In this document: positions 1-12,191 of the stretch, in pieces
Layout: each line of letters begins with the position of its first letter
Position numbering within the stretch: position 1 is the stretch's first letter
Assembly (NCBI GenBank): GCA_000310025.1
Contig: FN649734.1
Span: 3,520,414-3,584,413, forward strand
Source of the DNA: Ectocarpus siliculosus
Lineage: Eukaryota > Sar > Phaeophyceae > Ectocarpales > Ectocarpaceae
Direction of reading: 5' to 3'
DNA: 64,000 nucleotides
The notes under the pieces: model-generated
Told to the model about the DNA's origin: nothing
What the model saw: the letters and a program-made list of their open reading frames with translations, nothing else
Database searches by the model: none
Made by a program: the position numbers and the translations under genes

Positions 1-241
1 CCCGCGAAACCCCTCCGGGAGCTTTGTTGGAGGGGGGGGACATTTTCAAAACCCCAGGTGAAATTTTCAAACCCCCTCAACCCCCCCCCTTTTGACCCTT
101 TTCCCCCCGGGGCCCCCCCAGGGGGGGGGAGAGCCCCCCCCCCCCCCCCCCCCCCCCCGTCGTTTCGGGTCTTTCCCGGAGCACCCAGTCAAACACAATA
201 TGTAACGGCGATATGTCACCACCAATCGGAACCCTTGCCAG

Positions 242-1352
242 GCTGGACGACGTTGAAGAAGACGCTATCCGAAACGTCAACATCCCGACGGGTGAGCCGT
301 TCGTGTACGACTTTGACGCGGACCTGAAGCCGATCGGGGAGCCGGACGAGCACGGCTTCCGCGGCCGCTTCGTGGGAGGTGAGTTACAGTAGTTGTGTTT
401 GCCTACCCCGACGGACGTCTGCTTTGCTCGCGCGTTGCGTGTGTCTTTTGGTCCCGGCAAGCGGAGACCGTCGAGGTGATTTCGTGCCAAGCCCCAACGT
501 AGCGATTAGAAGCGAGTCCGGTTCGTCTTTTACGCTTTTGGCGTCGCCATTTGGGGCAGAACTATTTCGGTTTGACGCGGCTTTGGTTTGTTTGTTTGCT
601 GCTCGTTTTGCTCAAACCTCGTGTATGTTGAAGAGGTTATCACCACCTAGTCAACAGAAACGTTTCGTTGTTGAATTATCTCTCTCTGTCTTTCTCTTCT
701 CCCTCCCCCGCCCGACCCACGCCGTTTTCTTGTACACCCCCCCCCGGCCCCCCCGGTCTTGCCCCCGTCCCTATGTGTCGCAACACCACCACGGACGTAG
801 CTGACGCATCGCCCGATCCGTCGCCGTTCTCTCACCGCCATTTTCTTGTCTTCCTCTCCCTTGCCATCCCCCCCCCGCCCCCCCCCCTCGAAAGACCTGA
901 TGGCGGAGAAGGACGCCGCCGTCAACGAGTACAAGCGGCGAGAGGAGGCCTGCCACACCAAGTGGGAAGAGAACCCGGAAGCCGTACCGGAGGAGTGCTG
1001 GTGCATGGAGGACCTCCTCGAGGAGTCCGACAACCCCGCCCAGCTCTCGTCGCTGCCGCCGCCGCCGGTGTCCTCGCGGTTCGGGGAAGACCAGGCCTCC
1101 CTCGGCCTGGACCGCTACTCCGTAGGCTACGACCTCCCGCTCCCGCCGATGCGCGGGTCAATCCCCGCATCCGTGGGGGGTGACCCGACGGCCAGGGTCG
1201 CCGGTGGGCCGGTGCTGGAGGACGTAGGCGGCCTCCTCGTGGAGACGATGAAGGATCTGGCAGCAACCGGGGGCGCGGGCGCCGCGGGGGAGGTGGAGGA
1301 GGGGTCCGACCGGAACGAGACGGTCTCGTCGTCTGCTGCTGCTTCGCTGTGA
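242..1352 (+). CDS. Phosphoglycerate mutase, C-terminal part (copy 1, partial)
   Basis: The last two exons of a 2,3-bisphosphoglycerate-dependent phosphoglycerate mutase (glycolysis, 3-PG to 2-PG); the rest lies left of the window. Exon 242-378 follows a CCAG acceptor and encodes the family C-terminal block with NIPTGEPFVYDFD. It ends at GTGAGT in phase 1. Exon 895-1352 continues as GDLMAEKDAAVNEYKRR and ends at TGA. The enzyme fold normally ends about 20 residues after FVGD; here about 150 residues follow, acidic first (EECWCMEDLLEES), then Gly/Ala-rich, which is unusual. Copy 2 on the other strand has an intron at both of these exon borders, in the same phases. Family and splice sites are seen directly; the role of the tail is unknown. 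Confidence 0.8.
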
Positions 1353-4195
1353 ATCGGTCGCGGCAACAAGCGGCGGTAACTGCTGCTTCGCCGTGAGTCG
1401 GTCGCGGCAAAGCGGCCGTAATTTTGTACATGTGCGCAACGGCCAAGCGAGAGGGTTGTTGTTGTTGTTGTTGTTGTCGACGTCGTTGCTGCTACTGCTG
1501 CTGCTCTGATCCCGCGATCTCGTCCGTTCCGCGCTTGCTGTGGTGGATGTGCCGGTGCCGGTGCCGGTGCCGGTGTTGGGTCGTCCGCCGCGGTGCAGCA
1601 TCCAGCAAGCGAGTGTCGGTTCTTGGCTTGGCCGCCTCCGCGGGGGTTGGCCTTCGCGGGGTGGTGCGACGGCGGGGGGGGGTACCACGGCGCCTTTTTC
1701 ATCTGGTGTCGTGCGGGTCTGTCGTCCCCCCTCGCTTGTGTTTTATGGGTTTCGGCTTTTTCTCGTTGGTGGGGCTCGAAAATGTGGTGGTGGTGGTGCT
1801 CTCCGGGGGTCGTTTTTCACTGTGTACGGAGGCCGCAGCAGCAGGGTAAAGTGTGGTGCTGAGTAACATGTCGGCACCTCAGGCTGGGAAGGAAATTTTC
1901 CGGCCCTCGAAAAGAGTTAGGTATTTCCAACATAGTAGTCGCAAGACAGGTCTGTCTGCTTGGTGCTGTTTCTGGTCTGTGTTGTTAGGTGTCTTGTGCT
2001 GACTCCGCCACATGAGGGGGCGGTGGCAAGGCTGTTGGAACAGTCTTGTATAGTTTGTGGGATTTGGATGGGGGCGCGGGCTGTCATTTTGCTTGCGAGA
2101 AGCGTTGCGTTGTTTTTTTTTCTCCACCACAAGACGTAACCCTTCAAGTTGTTGCATGGTCAGCTGAGCCTCGGCCTTGCAAATTACGTAAGGAACACTC
2201 AGCAGCCCTGGTCGTTCTGTCTGCCGTTGTTCGGGGGTATTCGAGCCTGTCTGCCGTTGACGGGCCCGCACTGCTATGGACGCTGCCGTTTCGTCTCAAT
2301 GTCTCTACTGTTCGCCATTCATTTCATGTTTATAGTCTTTTTTCTCGCGGAATGCAGTTGTCGAGATTGGCAACGCATGTTGCCTCAGGCAACCGTGCTG
2401 TTCCTCTCAGAATTTCTCGGTAACATGTCTTTTTGTTTTTTAGTGGTGTCGGTGAAATGAAGGGGGACGGTGCGCGAAGACGACGGTTTAGTCATGAAGG
2501 AGGTCAGCATGAGACACACAACCATTGACTAGTCTGCTCAATCTGGCGTGTTGAGATTTTTGTATATTGCCCGTTCGTTCTCGGAGTCCAAGTGTCGTCG
2601 TTCTTGCGCTTTTCTTGGGGGCAAAATGCCGCGGCATTGCGGTGTTGCTGTTGGTCGAATTCACTTTGGTTCGTGAGTACGGTAAGCTTAACTACGTACA
2701 AGACCTTCGGAAATGTGTGAGAGTGCCCGTCCGTCCAACCGGAAGGTGACCACGATGACGGGCGAAGGCACCAGCAATCCGTTCGTTCTTTCAAGCACTA
2801 CGGCTCATCGAGCTTGTCATCGGACCAACTCTGCCGCCGGGCGCATATTAGATGCAACGAAAATCTCTGGACTGTTTGACCAATGCTTATGAATAATGAT
2901 GCTGCGGCTGGCAGGGGTCGTGACGGTGCCGAAAAATGCCGGCGTTGGATCCTTGTCGTCGAGATCTTTCCGAAAACGTGTCGTTTGGCGTGGAGGTCCT
3001 CTTCGTGGGGAGTACATAGTGAAATATTCAACATCGGTTCAACCGGGTGTGGTATCATACGCAACCCACGGTACCGCGGGTCCGTTCTGATCCGGACCCG
3101 TTCCGGTGCTGCTTTCACCGTTTGACGTCAGGAGTAACGATCTCCGCATTTGGTGTCTCGTTTTGGCATGGCAGTTTTTTTTTGTTGAGGAGGTCCAGGA
3201 ATTTGTGTCACCGAGTGACGCAACAAAGAGAGTCAGGCGAAAATTGGCCCCTTGAGTGGGCCCACTGCTGCCATGATGACATTTAGCGCTTTCGGCGGTC
3301 CTCTCGGATCATCACCGTCAGACGGTCGGTGCCCAGTTTCGAGACTTATGCTGCGCTTGTCGCGTTGTTGTCGGTGCCCGTCCGCCTTCAAGGGACCCGT
3401 CCGCCTTCAAGGGACAAGACTCCTTCGATGCAAGCAAGGAAGGCTCGCCGTTCACAGGAGCACCACGTTCACGTACGCACGCATACATTGCAGCAGTCCT
3501 GGAACAGCGCTCGGTCGTCTCGTGTTGTTTCTCGCCGGGTTCCCGCCAGATCATCGGGAGACCGGGTCAAAAGTCGAGCAGATATAATCGAGCCAGCCGT
3601 GTTTTTTGTCGAAGGGAAGTCCCCTTGTATCGAGAGGCTGTCTTGGGGAAGCCCGCAAAACTCTCTTGCGCTTCGCGCCCCCCTACAACGGCTCATTCTA
3701 CTAAAACAAATGACTCCCCAAGCCAAAACGAAACCCCGTGAAAAGCCCCGAGGAGTGCTACCGACTCCCCAGAACGAATAGTTCGTTCGTCCACCGCAGA
3801 GTGAGGTTTCTTGCGCGGCTGAATGAAACGATGGTAACTTTTGGCGATGGCTGGTTATAAAACGTACAAAGGGTGTTCGTTGGTGGTGAATCTGGCGGTG
3901 CCGTAGGGCGGTGTTGCATACACCGGCAAACCAATGATGGTAGGCATATTACACCTCTGATGTGTTTCGCGCAAGGAATACAGAGGTGGTGCTCGTCGAG
4001 TTGGTGATAGATATTGTTCTGTTTGCTATAAGCGTCATCAACGGAGGCAAAAACAACCCACAACAACGACAACGATGACGGGCGACTACGGCGGTGGCGG
4101 CGGCGGCGGCGACGACGACGACAATGACAACGGCAACAATGACGGCGACGAGAACAACTACAACCACCACCACCACCACCACCACCACCACCACC

Positions 4196-4227
<32 letters not shown>

Positions 4228-5167
4228 AATAATACAATAACGAAGACGATGGCGGCGACGAGAACAATAACAAATGCAATAACGACACCAAGGGGAATAC
4301 AGTACGGCGGTAGCCTGCTCGCCTGCACCACCAACCCATTTTCTAGACTGTCATATGAATTTGTGAAGAGTTCACTCGTTGGCACAGAACACACCAAGAA
4401 CATTTACGCAGACCAGCGCTAGGGAGTTTCCTTGGCTAATGAGCCTCAGCAACCCCCAAGCCACCGTTTTTCATCATTCACTCCGGCCATCTGTGGCGGG
4501 TCGAAGGAGCCTTCACACGGGGCTACGTCCTGCGCTTGCCCCCCTTCTCTACGGCTGGTCACGTCCTCCTCCGCCCCCCTGCATCACTCCTGAATGGCGC
4601 AACCTTGAAGGATACACGATGCGGTGGGGGCGTGAGGGGTGTGGGGATGTGGGAAAGAGAGGGTTTGCCGCCGGGTTCAGGTGAGATTAGGGGGTGGGTG
4701 GGGGCGCAAGCGGGGTAAGGATGAAGACGAAACGTCGCAAGATGACAAACCTGATGTAAACATCGGGTATCACAGGAAAGTTTTCGCGTGTCTCAGCGCT
4801 GCAGTCTCTACACGAGGTTCGTGCGTGATATGTTTGTCTCGATGTCTCTCAATATGTATATCCGTGTGCTCATGAACGTGCGGCTTTTTATGTGGTTCTC
4901 CCTTCTCCAAACGTGTGGGTAAGCGCTTCAAGACGTCAACAGGACATACGTTGTTCTTGGGGTACTTGAGCCGATGGGAGCCTTATGAACCAACAGCAGG
5001 TAGGAGAATCATCGATCGATATCGTGCTCTTTCCGACGAGGCTTTTAGGATGGGTACTCGGCCACAGTAACCCTAAGTGTATACTATCTGCTCGACGAAA
5101 ATCATTTCCTATTCTTCTTCCAACGGGATACGTACGTACACAGCCGCCCGCGCGTTCGCTCACTCAC
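1353..5167. other. Region between the two PGM copies, no gene recognised
   Basis: No exon with family similarity was found on either strand. It holds simple repeats: GTT/GCT triplets at 1457-1507, a GGTGCC hexamer run at about 1548-1576, a 16-17 bp direct duplication (GTCCGCCTTCAAGGGAC) at about 3380-3415, and a compound triplet tract at about 4087-4232. The last exon of the minus-strand phosphoglycerate mutase may be hidden here, but nothing like the copy 1 tail was seen. Confidence 0.5.
4087..4232. repeat. Compound triplet microsatellite
   Basis: Runs of GGC, GAC, CAC (about 12 units) and AAC (about 12 units) follow one another. Both strands give long single-residue open frames (poly-His/Asn, poly-Val, poly-Trp) that are artefacts of the repeat, not genes. 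Confidence 0.9.
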
Positions 5168-8100
5168 CCCCCACGAACCGGCCGCGGACCCCGTTTTTGT
5201 CTGGTTCCCCGGTAGGCCGCAGGTCCGTGTCGAAGTCGTAGACGAAAGGTACGCCCGTGGGGATGTTGACGTTTCTGATCGCGGCCTCGTCGATATCATC
5301 AAGCCTGTCAGGTCCATATGCAAGGATATTGAGCAGAGCCCGTTTATTTTAAAATAAGTGATATGAAAGAAAGAGGTATTCCCATGTTCCGTAAGCGTCC
5401 GCGCCGTGTAACAACTATATTGCCCAAAACCTTGACATTGTTTCGAGAAATTACAAAGGAGCTCGGTTCAGCAGAACAGCCATCGAGAAATATCTCGAAC
5501 CGTCACTCACGTTTTTTTCGTAAGTTTCGGTACGGAAATAGTCAGCCCCGCGTGCCCACGTCTGTCGAGGCCACACGCCACAGCCGTCACCCAACTCTGT
5601 CGGACCAAGTTGTTACTGTGGGTAGATGGTGCACGGACGGCTTGCTCAAATAGCCAATAATGGAGCCGACGGATCGCACGCCGAAGTAATATTTTCGAAT
5701 TGTTGATATTCGTGTCCAAAGTGAGTTTGCTCGTGTCGGCTTTTAAGCGTCAATAGAGCCGTGAAACGCATCCGCGGGCGGGGAGAGTGAGAGCACCTCG
5801 TAGTCGAGGGACCTTCCCTATTACCACACAGACCGAGCTCTCTGCTTACTTCTTGACAAGACTCCGGAGGGTGTTCGCGTGCGCCACGACCACCACTCTC
5901 TTGCCCGCCCTTACGTCTGGCACGATGTCCGACTCCCAGTACTCCATCACCTGCAGAACCACCGCGCAGAGCAAACGGGGTACACCGTCCAAGGGAGGGG
6001 GCTCAGGAGTAGGTGCCAGAAGGTGGCTGGCACAGGACGCGCGTGAACGAAACAGGTTCGTGTGGAAGGGGTCGTTCTTTTGGACGTTAATCGGTTCTCG
6101 AATCGAACCTATGCGCGAAATTGGACTCTCAGTCACTACTGCGGTGTCGGCGTGCACGATGCAGTGAGTTGTGCAGCTGTGGAGACCTACGCTCACTCGA
6201 TGGGGCGTCTGTTCCACTCGTCGCCCCTCGCCAAGTTTATTTCGCTCCGCACGGCCCCTCCCACGCCCCCGTAGGCCTTATTGAGCCCAATCTTCCAACC
6301 CCGGCTTCCCCCCGAGACCTAACAATTATGGATGTGAGCCGATGACACCGTGTTGGTCCCCCACCCCACTTTCGGCTCCTCCCCCCCGGTGTTTGCCATC
6401 GGGGTTGGGTTTTCGTCACTTGACAACGACGTTTTAAAACGAGCCGATCACTTCGTGAGCTCGGCAATCAGGTCACCGCTTTTTTTTTTTGCCTCAGGGC
6501 TTTGTTTTTTTGCGGTAACCATAATGGTGGTCGAGTAGATTATGCTGCGCGGGGTCGAGAACCCTCACTCTGCGCAAAGGGGACGATCGCACAAGTTATG
6601 TTAAAATGGTCAAGCACCCTCGAGGAAGTTACGCAGTGCTTGTAACTGTCTCTGGAAGTGAAAGCACCAGAAAATAAACTAAGTCATACGCAGCTGTCAT
6701 CCGTACGCAAGGAAGTAAGCACAAGATGCCGAACACCTTCAGCAGGATGCAGCGCACCCTTCATGGGACTCACTGAATACCTCACGGTGCTTCGCGCTTG
6801 GTGATGTGAGAGCCTGGTCCGGTGAGAACTCGGCGTGCTCCGTCCCGGCTTTGTAGGGATGCGAGGTCAATGGTCTAACGACTACGGCATGCACGACTAT
6901 GAGTACACCCCCCCTCGACCCTCTCGACTGATACCTCACCCTTTTAGCCGTATCCCGCAGGCTCTCCGATTCCGGTACCTTGACCCCTCGGTAACGATCG
7001 TCGAGGCTGATGAGAGGCCAGTGCGGGTGCGTTTCGGTCATCGGGGGAGGCCTGATGCCGTACGCTCGCCTCCACTCGACGACGATGTCGCCCATGTCTT
7101 CCTCTAGCACGGCCTTGTTCCTCCCCTGTAGCGCTCCGTAGTGCCTACGTCGCCAAATGTAGGCCCGTGTTACTCTCGGGAATGAAACCGTAAGAAATTG
7201 ACATTGCGGGTAGAACATCCTTATGCAGATCATCGTCTGATCGCGTAGTCATGCGACTGGTAGGACATGAATGCCGGCAGGAATATGAGTCAGGGGTGTA
7301 TGTTGGAGCAAGTCAAGTGAAACGCATTCGATTGGCGTTGAAATTTAGGTGGTTGTGGGTTTGGGCTGGTGCACGTGTACTTCACGGCGACGCCAACGTG
7401 TACGCATGAAATCCTGACGCACACTACATGCGTTGAGGTTGGCGCGCTCCAAACCGCAAGGTACAAAATCGGCTTGAATGTGAGAAAAACGGCCTGTGTG
7501 CTCCATGTGTGCCGGGTAAAATTCACGTTGTGCAACGTTCGTTGGGTGTTTAACGGCCCTCCGCTTCTCCCCTTGCTTCCCTCCCAATCTCTTACTGAGA
7601 CATTTGTCTACCTACACGTCGCCTAGCCGTGGCCTAATGCCAGAAGAAAGAGCATTCATAACAGCTACGGTTATGTGCCACCCCACCTTTCGTTAAGCCG
7701 CCAGCTCGTCTTGACGGGGATGTATGGCTGATCGCAGCCGTCGAGAAGGTGGTGCAGAGACGAGCCGGCCCTCTTGAGGACGGAGGCGTGGGCGACGTCG
7801 AAGCGGAAGCCGGCCGCGGCGAGGAGCTTGCCTGCTTCGAGGGCCTCCTGCCTGCCCTGGTCCGTCAGCGGCACGTCCCACCATCCCTGTTCATTATTGT
7901 AAAATATAGTCTTTAAGGTGTCAGTTCTAGGGGGGTAAGAATGCGTAGGTTAGTACTCTTACAAACGCGAAAAGAAATACGGCCCAAGTGGCGGAGAATC
8001 CTGGCCAAGGCCATCAAAGTTGCTATCAAAGTTGCTATCACATACCAACGAGAGATATTTTATTGCCCCCCTGCAGTTGCTCGTATCGAGCAAGACATCG

Positions 8101-10955
8101 ACTCTTCGAACAAGTTGTAGTGGCAAAGTTGATTCCGTGTGTTGGTTACTCTCTGACACCGTTTCATCGACAACTTGCAAATGAGCACCACCTCGGTGTT
8201 CCTGTTGACCGGGATCCCGATTTTCGATGTTTCAAATCCTGCCGACAGTGAGTTTTGATATCTTGAAGGGGCCGGGACTCGGTTTCACAGCGGAACTTGG
8301 GACATCGAAAACCCTGCCTATGAATGTCATATGCAAGAATGAAAGAGTGAACTTCGTAAAGCCCGTTTCATTGGGAGCTCAATGTCTTCAACGATTCATA
8401 CCATTTTCCTTTGGAACTACATGTACATGCATATCGGCAACAACGTGTTGTTAGGATCAAAGGGCGGCTTCCTCGGCAGCTGATGGCCATGGGAACACAG
8501 CGCATTTAGCTTCGTGCCCATTGCTGATGGTTTCGGGAATTTTCACGCCGTTTCGTCAACAAGGCACAAATATTTCATATATGTGTGCTGTTTTTTACTT
8601 AACTATTATTTTTTGGGTTGATGGTAGACAAGTTGGCGACAACGCCGAGGTGGTCCTGTGACCACCTTGTTCGGCGCGTTGTGCGACAACTGGGGGCCGT
8701 GGGAACACAGAGAGATTGTTTTCGGTAAAAAAAAGGCGATTCTTGAGAGTTTCGCGACCTCCCGTAAATATGCTTGCTGACGACACCGCCGAGGTGGTAC
8801 TTTGACATCACTTTGGGCCATACCTCGGCAACCATCGTTCGCTCTGGGACAAACGAGTGCTTGCGCGATAGCCGAAAGCTGTCAGAACACAGAGAATGTG
8901 GTTTTGATGGAGTTTGTGAGAATCCGTTGTCGTGGTAGCATTATCGTTGCCACTTCGGTTGCAAACCAAAAGCATCATTATTGAGACTTCAGAACGCGCC
9001 AGCAATGAAGAACCTCTAGTTTCGGCCGAGGCTAGGCTTCTCAGTTCCTAGGGTCATGCTACGAATGGTTGGTATATAGATTTTAGTGTATGGGTTCTTA
9101 ACCGAGCTCACAAATCGTGCTCAAGCTCTTCAATTTTGTTTGTTTGAAGCTCAATTCTTAACTCCTGAGTTCTTAACTGGGTTGATATGCCTTTTTTCCC
9201 GGCTCACTCAGCAAATCGACCCCACGGTATCACTATCGCAAAAAATGGCAAAACATCACGGCAAAGTTTACAACCCCGTACTAAAGACAGAGAGGAATTA
9301 TCGTACATGCGATCGTGCATGTAGTCCCGAAAACCCTTTCCCTTGAGCGAAACTTGCACACAGCCCACGAACCTCCTTTCACTCCCAATATTCTGGACCA
9401 CACACACCGAAGTCAGGACCACATGAGGCACCGAGGCAGTAGGCTTGCATCGTTCCCGGTGTACGTTATCTCTGCTCTTCATCGTGTAAGCGGGACCCCG
9501 GGTTGATCACATGTCGAGGGTGCTGTATGTACCCTGCCGTCGTATTTTCCGTTTGGATCTTACAACAGTAGGCAGCAGATTGGATCTGGAAAGAAAGGAC
9601 ATATCTGCCCCACATCAAGGACGACATTACTGCTGTACCCTCCACTTTGCTCATAAGCGTGCTTGTGTGGTGGTCTCTCTCTTGGTCTCTCTGCTGGCCT
9701 TTACGGCGCATGTTTTTTTCTCTTACAAGCGAGGCGCGCCAGCGATCTTTCGGCACACGAAGTTAAAAGTCATCGTGCTGCTATCGTGCATGTAGCCACA
9801 AAATAAGGGTTGAGTGGTGGCGCAAACTGTATCATTCACACTTGTTCCCGATAACTTGCCGATGCTGGAAAGCACAAGGACACCACGTACAAAAAGCACG
9901 GCGCTCCGAAGCGAACATGATAAAAAAGACTGGAGGCGACACGCAAATATGAACAGAATCGTCGGTTCATGTTGATGCACTAGAAGTCCGCCCAAAGCTG
10001 GAGTGTGTGTTCGTGTACCCAGCGTGCGCCTTGAACAGAATAAAAAATATCGACACTATTTGACTATGGGCGATATAAACTCGGTACGCAGAATCGTTAA
10101 GTATACTTTCAACGATCGCCCCCCATTCTTCCTTTGAAACGTCCCGGGTGTTCACGAAGACAACGTTAGGCTCCCCGTAGGGCTATCGAATGGGGCCTCG
10201 CGGTAACTGTCAACAAGTTTAGTCTATGTGAATTGTCTCTTGGCGTGAAACCCATAGCGACCGCGCAAAGAATACAAATGCATTCACTGCACGAAACCAG
10301 CACTTGGACATGCTTCACTGCCAGTTCAGCACCGGGTGGTACTGTCGGACGATAGCAGGTGTGGACGAGCGTCCTCGTCATCGTTTCGCGATTTTCGGTG
10401 AGCGAGTACACACCAAACATCTCAAACGAATCACAAACCTATTCTACCTGTAGGTTGTGGGTTGTCGAACTTCGTTGATCCGTAGCGTGCGCCGCGGTTG
10501 ATGAGGGGTGTGTTGATAACGGGAACCAACCGCAGCACAATGCGCCACAGCTGCACTAGGTGATTCGATGTGTGTCTCCATGCACTGCGTGTCACGCCGC
10601 CACCGGTTCGATACCGCTGTTGCTGTCGACAGCAGACATCACTCTTTCTTACCGTGAATATGTTGAGCTTGTTGAACGTGCTCATCCCGTGCCGAAGGAA
10701 CACCACCTGCGTCCGCTCGCCTGGGTCTGAGCCTTGTCTTCCGTCTTCTCCACCCCCCCTACATGTATAACCTCTTTTCGTCGCTAAAGAAATCGCCCGA
10801 TCTCTTGTTTTCCAAGCCATCCTGGTGCTGCTGATGCTGCTGCCGCTGCCGCTCGCGTTGCCAACCCTCCGGCCAATCAGACTGCCGGTTCGACGCCCTG
10901 CTGTTGGACGCCGAATATCCGCGTGGGCTCTCCGTAGCAGGTGCCTGAGAGGCAT
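5168..10955 (-). CDS. Phosphoglycerate mutase (copy 2), nearly complete
   Basis: Cofactor-dependent phosphoglycerate mutase in five exons with consistent phases: 10955-10653, 7886-7687, 7144-6940, 5950-5850, 5304-5168. Exon 1 starts at an ATG, adds an Arg/Ser-rich leader of about 75 residues that looks like an organelle targeting peptide, and ends VFLRHGMSTFNKLNIFT. Exon 2 reads GWWDVPLTDQG...SVLKRA...SWRLNE; exon 3 RHYGALQGRNKA...WRRAYG; exon 4 VVVVAHANTLRSLVK; exon 5 NIPTGVPFVYDFD. The phospho-acceptor His (RHG), the acid Glu (NERHYG) and the second His (AHANT) are all present; the usual AHGN is AHAN. An in-frame ATG also lies inside the leader (MAWKTRD). The final short exon after FVG, seen in copy 1, was not found; reading on gives GGE then TGA. 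Introns of 2.8 kb and 1 kb contain repeats. Confidence 0.8.
6381..6915 (+). repeat. Dispersed repeat, copy R1 (in PGM intron 3)
   Basis: About 530 bp with C-tracts at both ends on this strand. It begins CCCCCCGGTGTTTGCCATCG and ends near GAGTACACCCCCCC. Close copies lie at 26.1-27.2 kb (opposite orientation) and 53.2-53.7 kb. No conserved reading frame, long terminal repeats or clear terminal inverted repeats were seen, so it is probably a non-autonomous mobile element. It sits in the third intron of the minus-strand phosphoglycerate mutase, antisense to it, ending about 25 bp from the splice donor. Confidence 0.85.
8440..8930. repeat. Diverged short repeat, three partial units
   Basis: Three segments around 8460-8530, 8640-8735 and 8775-8910 share the motif GAACACAG followed by (A)GA, and the last two also share CGCCGAGGTGGT followed by TGAC. 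They lie in the first intron of the phosphoglycerate mutase gene. Divergence is high and no function is evident. Confidence 0.35.
9967..10182 (-). other. Unexplained coding-like island in PGM intron 1
   Basis: On the minus strand, after a TAG that could be an acceptor, the frame reads GEPNVVFVNTRDVSKEEWG and continues AIVESILNDSAYRVYIAHSQ. The composition looks like a real protein segment. It cannot be part of the phosphoglycerate mutase, because exons 1 and 2 join without a gap in the conserved block (NIFT-GWWDVP). It could be a gene fragment, an exon of a nested gene or chance. No family recognised. Confidence 0.3.
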
Positions 10956-12191
10956 GGCACTTCATGATTATGCAGCACTGGCTGAGGAGGCAGAAGCGGC
11001 AGGAGGGAGCTCCGTGTACGGGGTACGGGGTGCATGTGGGCGTTGTGCGTGTGTGCGGGCGGCGGAACTTGTGTCGGTTCGACTTCATTATTGCGCCCTT
11101 TCGTTCTCGCTCGATGAACACCAACTGACAATCGCTGTTGCGTCATTGCTTTCGCCAGCAACGAATCTACGTCTTTGGTGTAGATTATGCTCTCCGTGGT
11201 GCTCCTGCATCACTTCCAGGAGATTGGGCGTGAAGCCCCTCCCGTCCTGACTTCCACTGGATCAGGTCTTCGCTCATAAAGAAAACAACCTGGCAGACCG
11301 ACGGAGTTGTTTCCTTCGTATGGCATCGGAACGCCCGTTCAAAACACGAAATGGAGCGTGACGCCTCTCACGTAGCTCTTGAGCCGGGGGGGGACTCGCA
11401 GGACACCCCTCCCCCCGGCGGTGGCACGAAAGAAGGTGAGTACGGACGCTGATAAAGACATGATGTACTGTAAGGACTAGATACATGAACAGTAGACACC
11501 CAGCAGTCGCGCTGGCATCAACATTCCCCTTCCGTCTTTCTGTCAGGGTTGGACGATCAGACAGTGACAGTAAAGCTCGCCGAGAAGAATATCTTGTGGC
11601 AATGGGAAGGTGGGGAAACTCACCACAGGATCATGCAGAGGAAGTATATTACTCCGGGGAACTTTTGAAGTGTGTGCACGCGTTTTACCATGGTGCTGAC
11701 GCACGCAAATAGGTGTTCAGAGCACCTTACCGTGTAGTACCCTTAGGTTGAGCATTAGCGACTTCAATTTTCTGGGATTATTTACAACAACCGGCTAGTG
11801 ACTTTTATCAACGTTTGATTGGCAAACGCTGAGCAACAGAAGCACCGCGAGCTGACCCTGGCCGCCGCGATACCATTCTCATAAGCATAATCTTTGCATA
11901 TCATACATGAGTACTGGTAGGGACCAGACACCAAAGTGTTTGATGTACCTTCTGTACGGTCTTACCAAGGACGGTCAAATAACCAGAATTAGGCTACTAC
12001 GTAAGATAGCAATGAACGTTGAATGACTGGGGAAATGATGATTCTGTGCGGTCATGGTGTTGTATTTCAACCTTCTTCTAACAACAGCTACAGAAGTGGC
12101 ACCAACGAACGTATCGCCTTGAGTCCAATAGTTTTGCGTGACCGTTCTTTGAAACGCCTTTCCCCAAGTCAACCGATGATACTCTCCAACA
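10956..12191. other. Divergent intergenic region, no gene recognised
   Basis: It separates the minus-strand phosphoglycerate mutase from the plus-strand EF-hand gene and should hold both promoters. No clear TATA box, repeat or exon was identified. A short frame at 11485-11712 is not supported by composition or splice sites. Confidence 0.4.

Noticed and set aside
4075-4422. Frames of poly-His/Asn, poly-Val or poly-Trp
   Set aside because: Direct translations of a triplet microsatellite in several frames; no flanking protein-like sequence.
5363-5653. Plus-strand frame in an intron of phosphoglycerate mutase
   Set aside because: Antisense to a well-supported gene, no splice support, no family resemblance.
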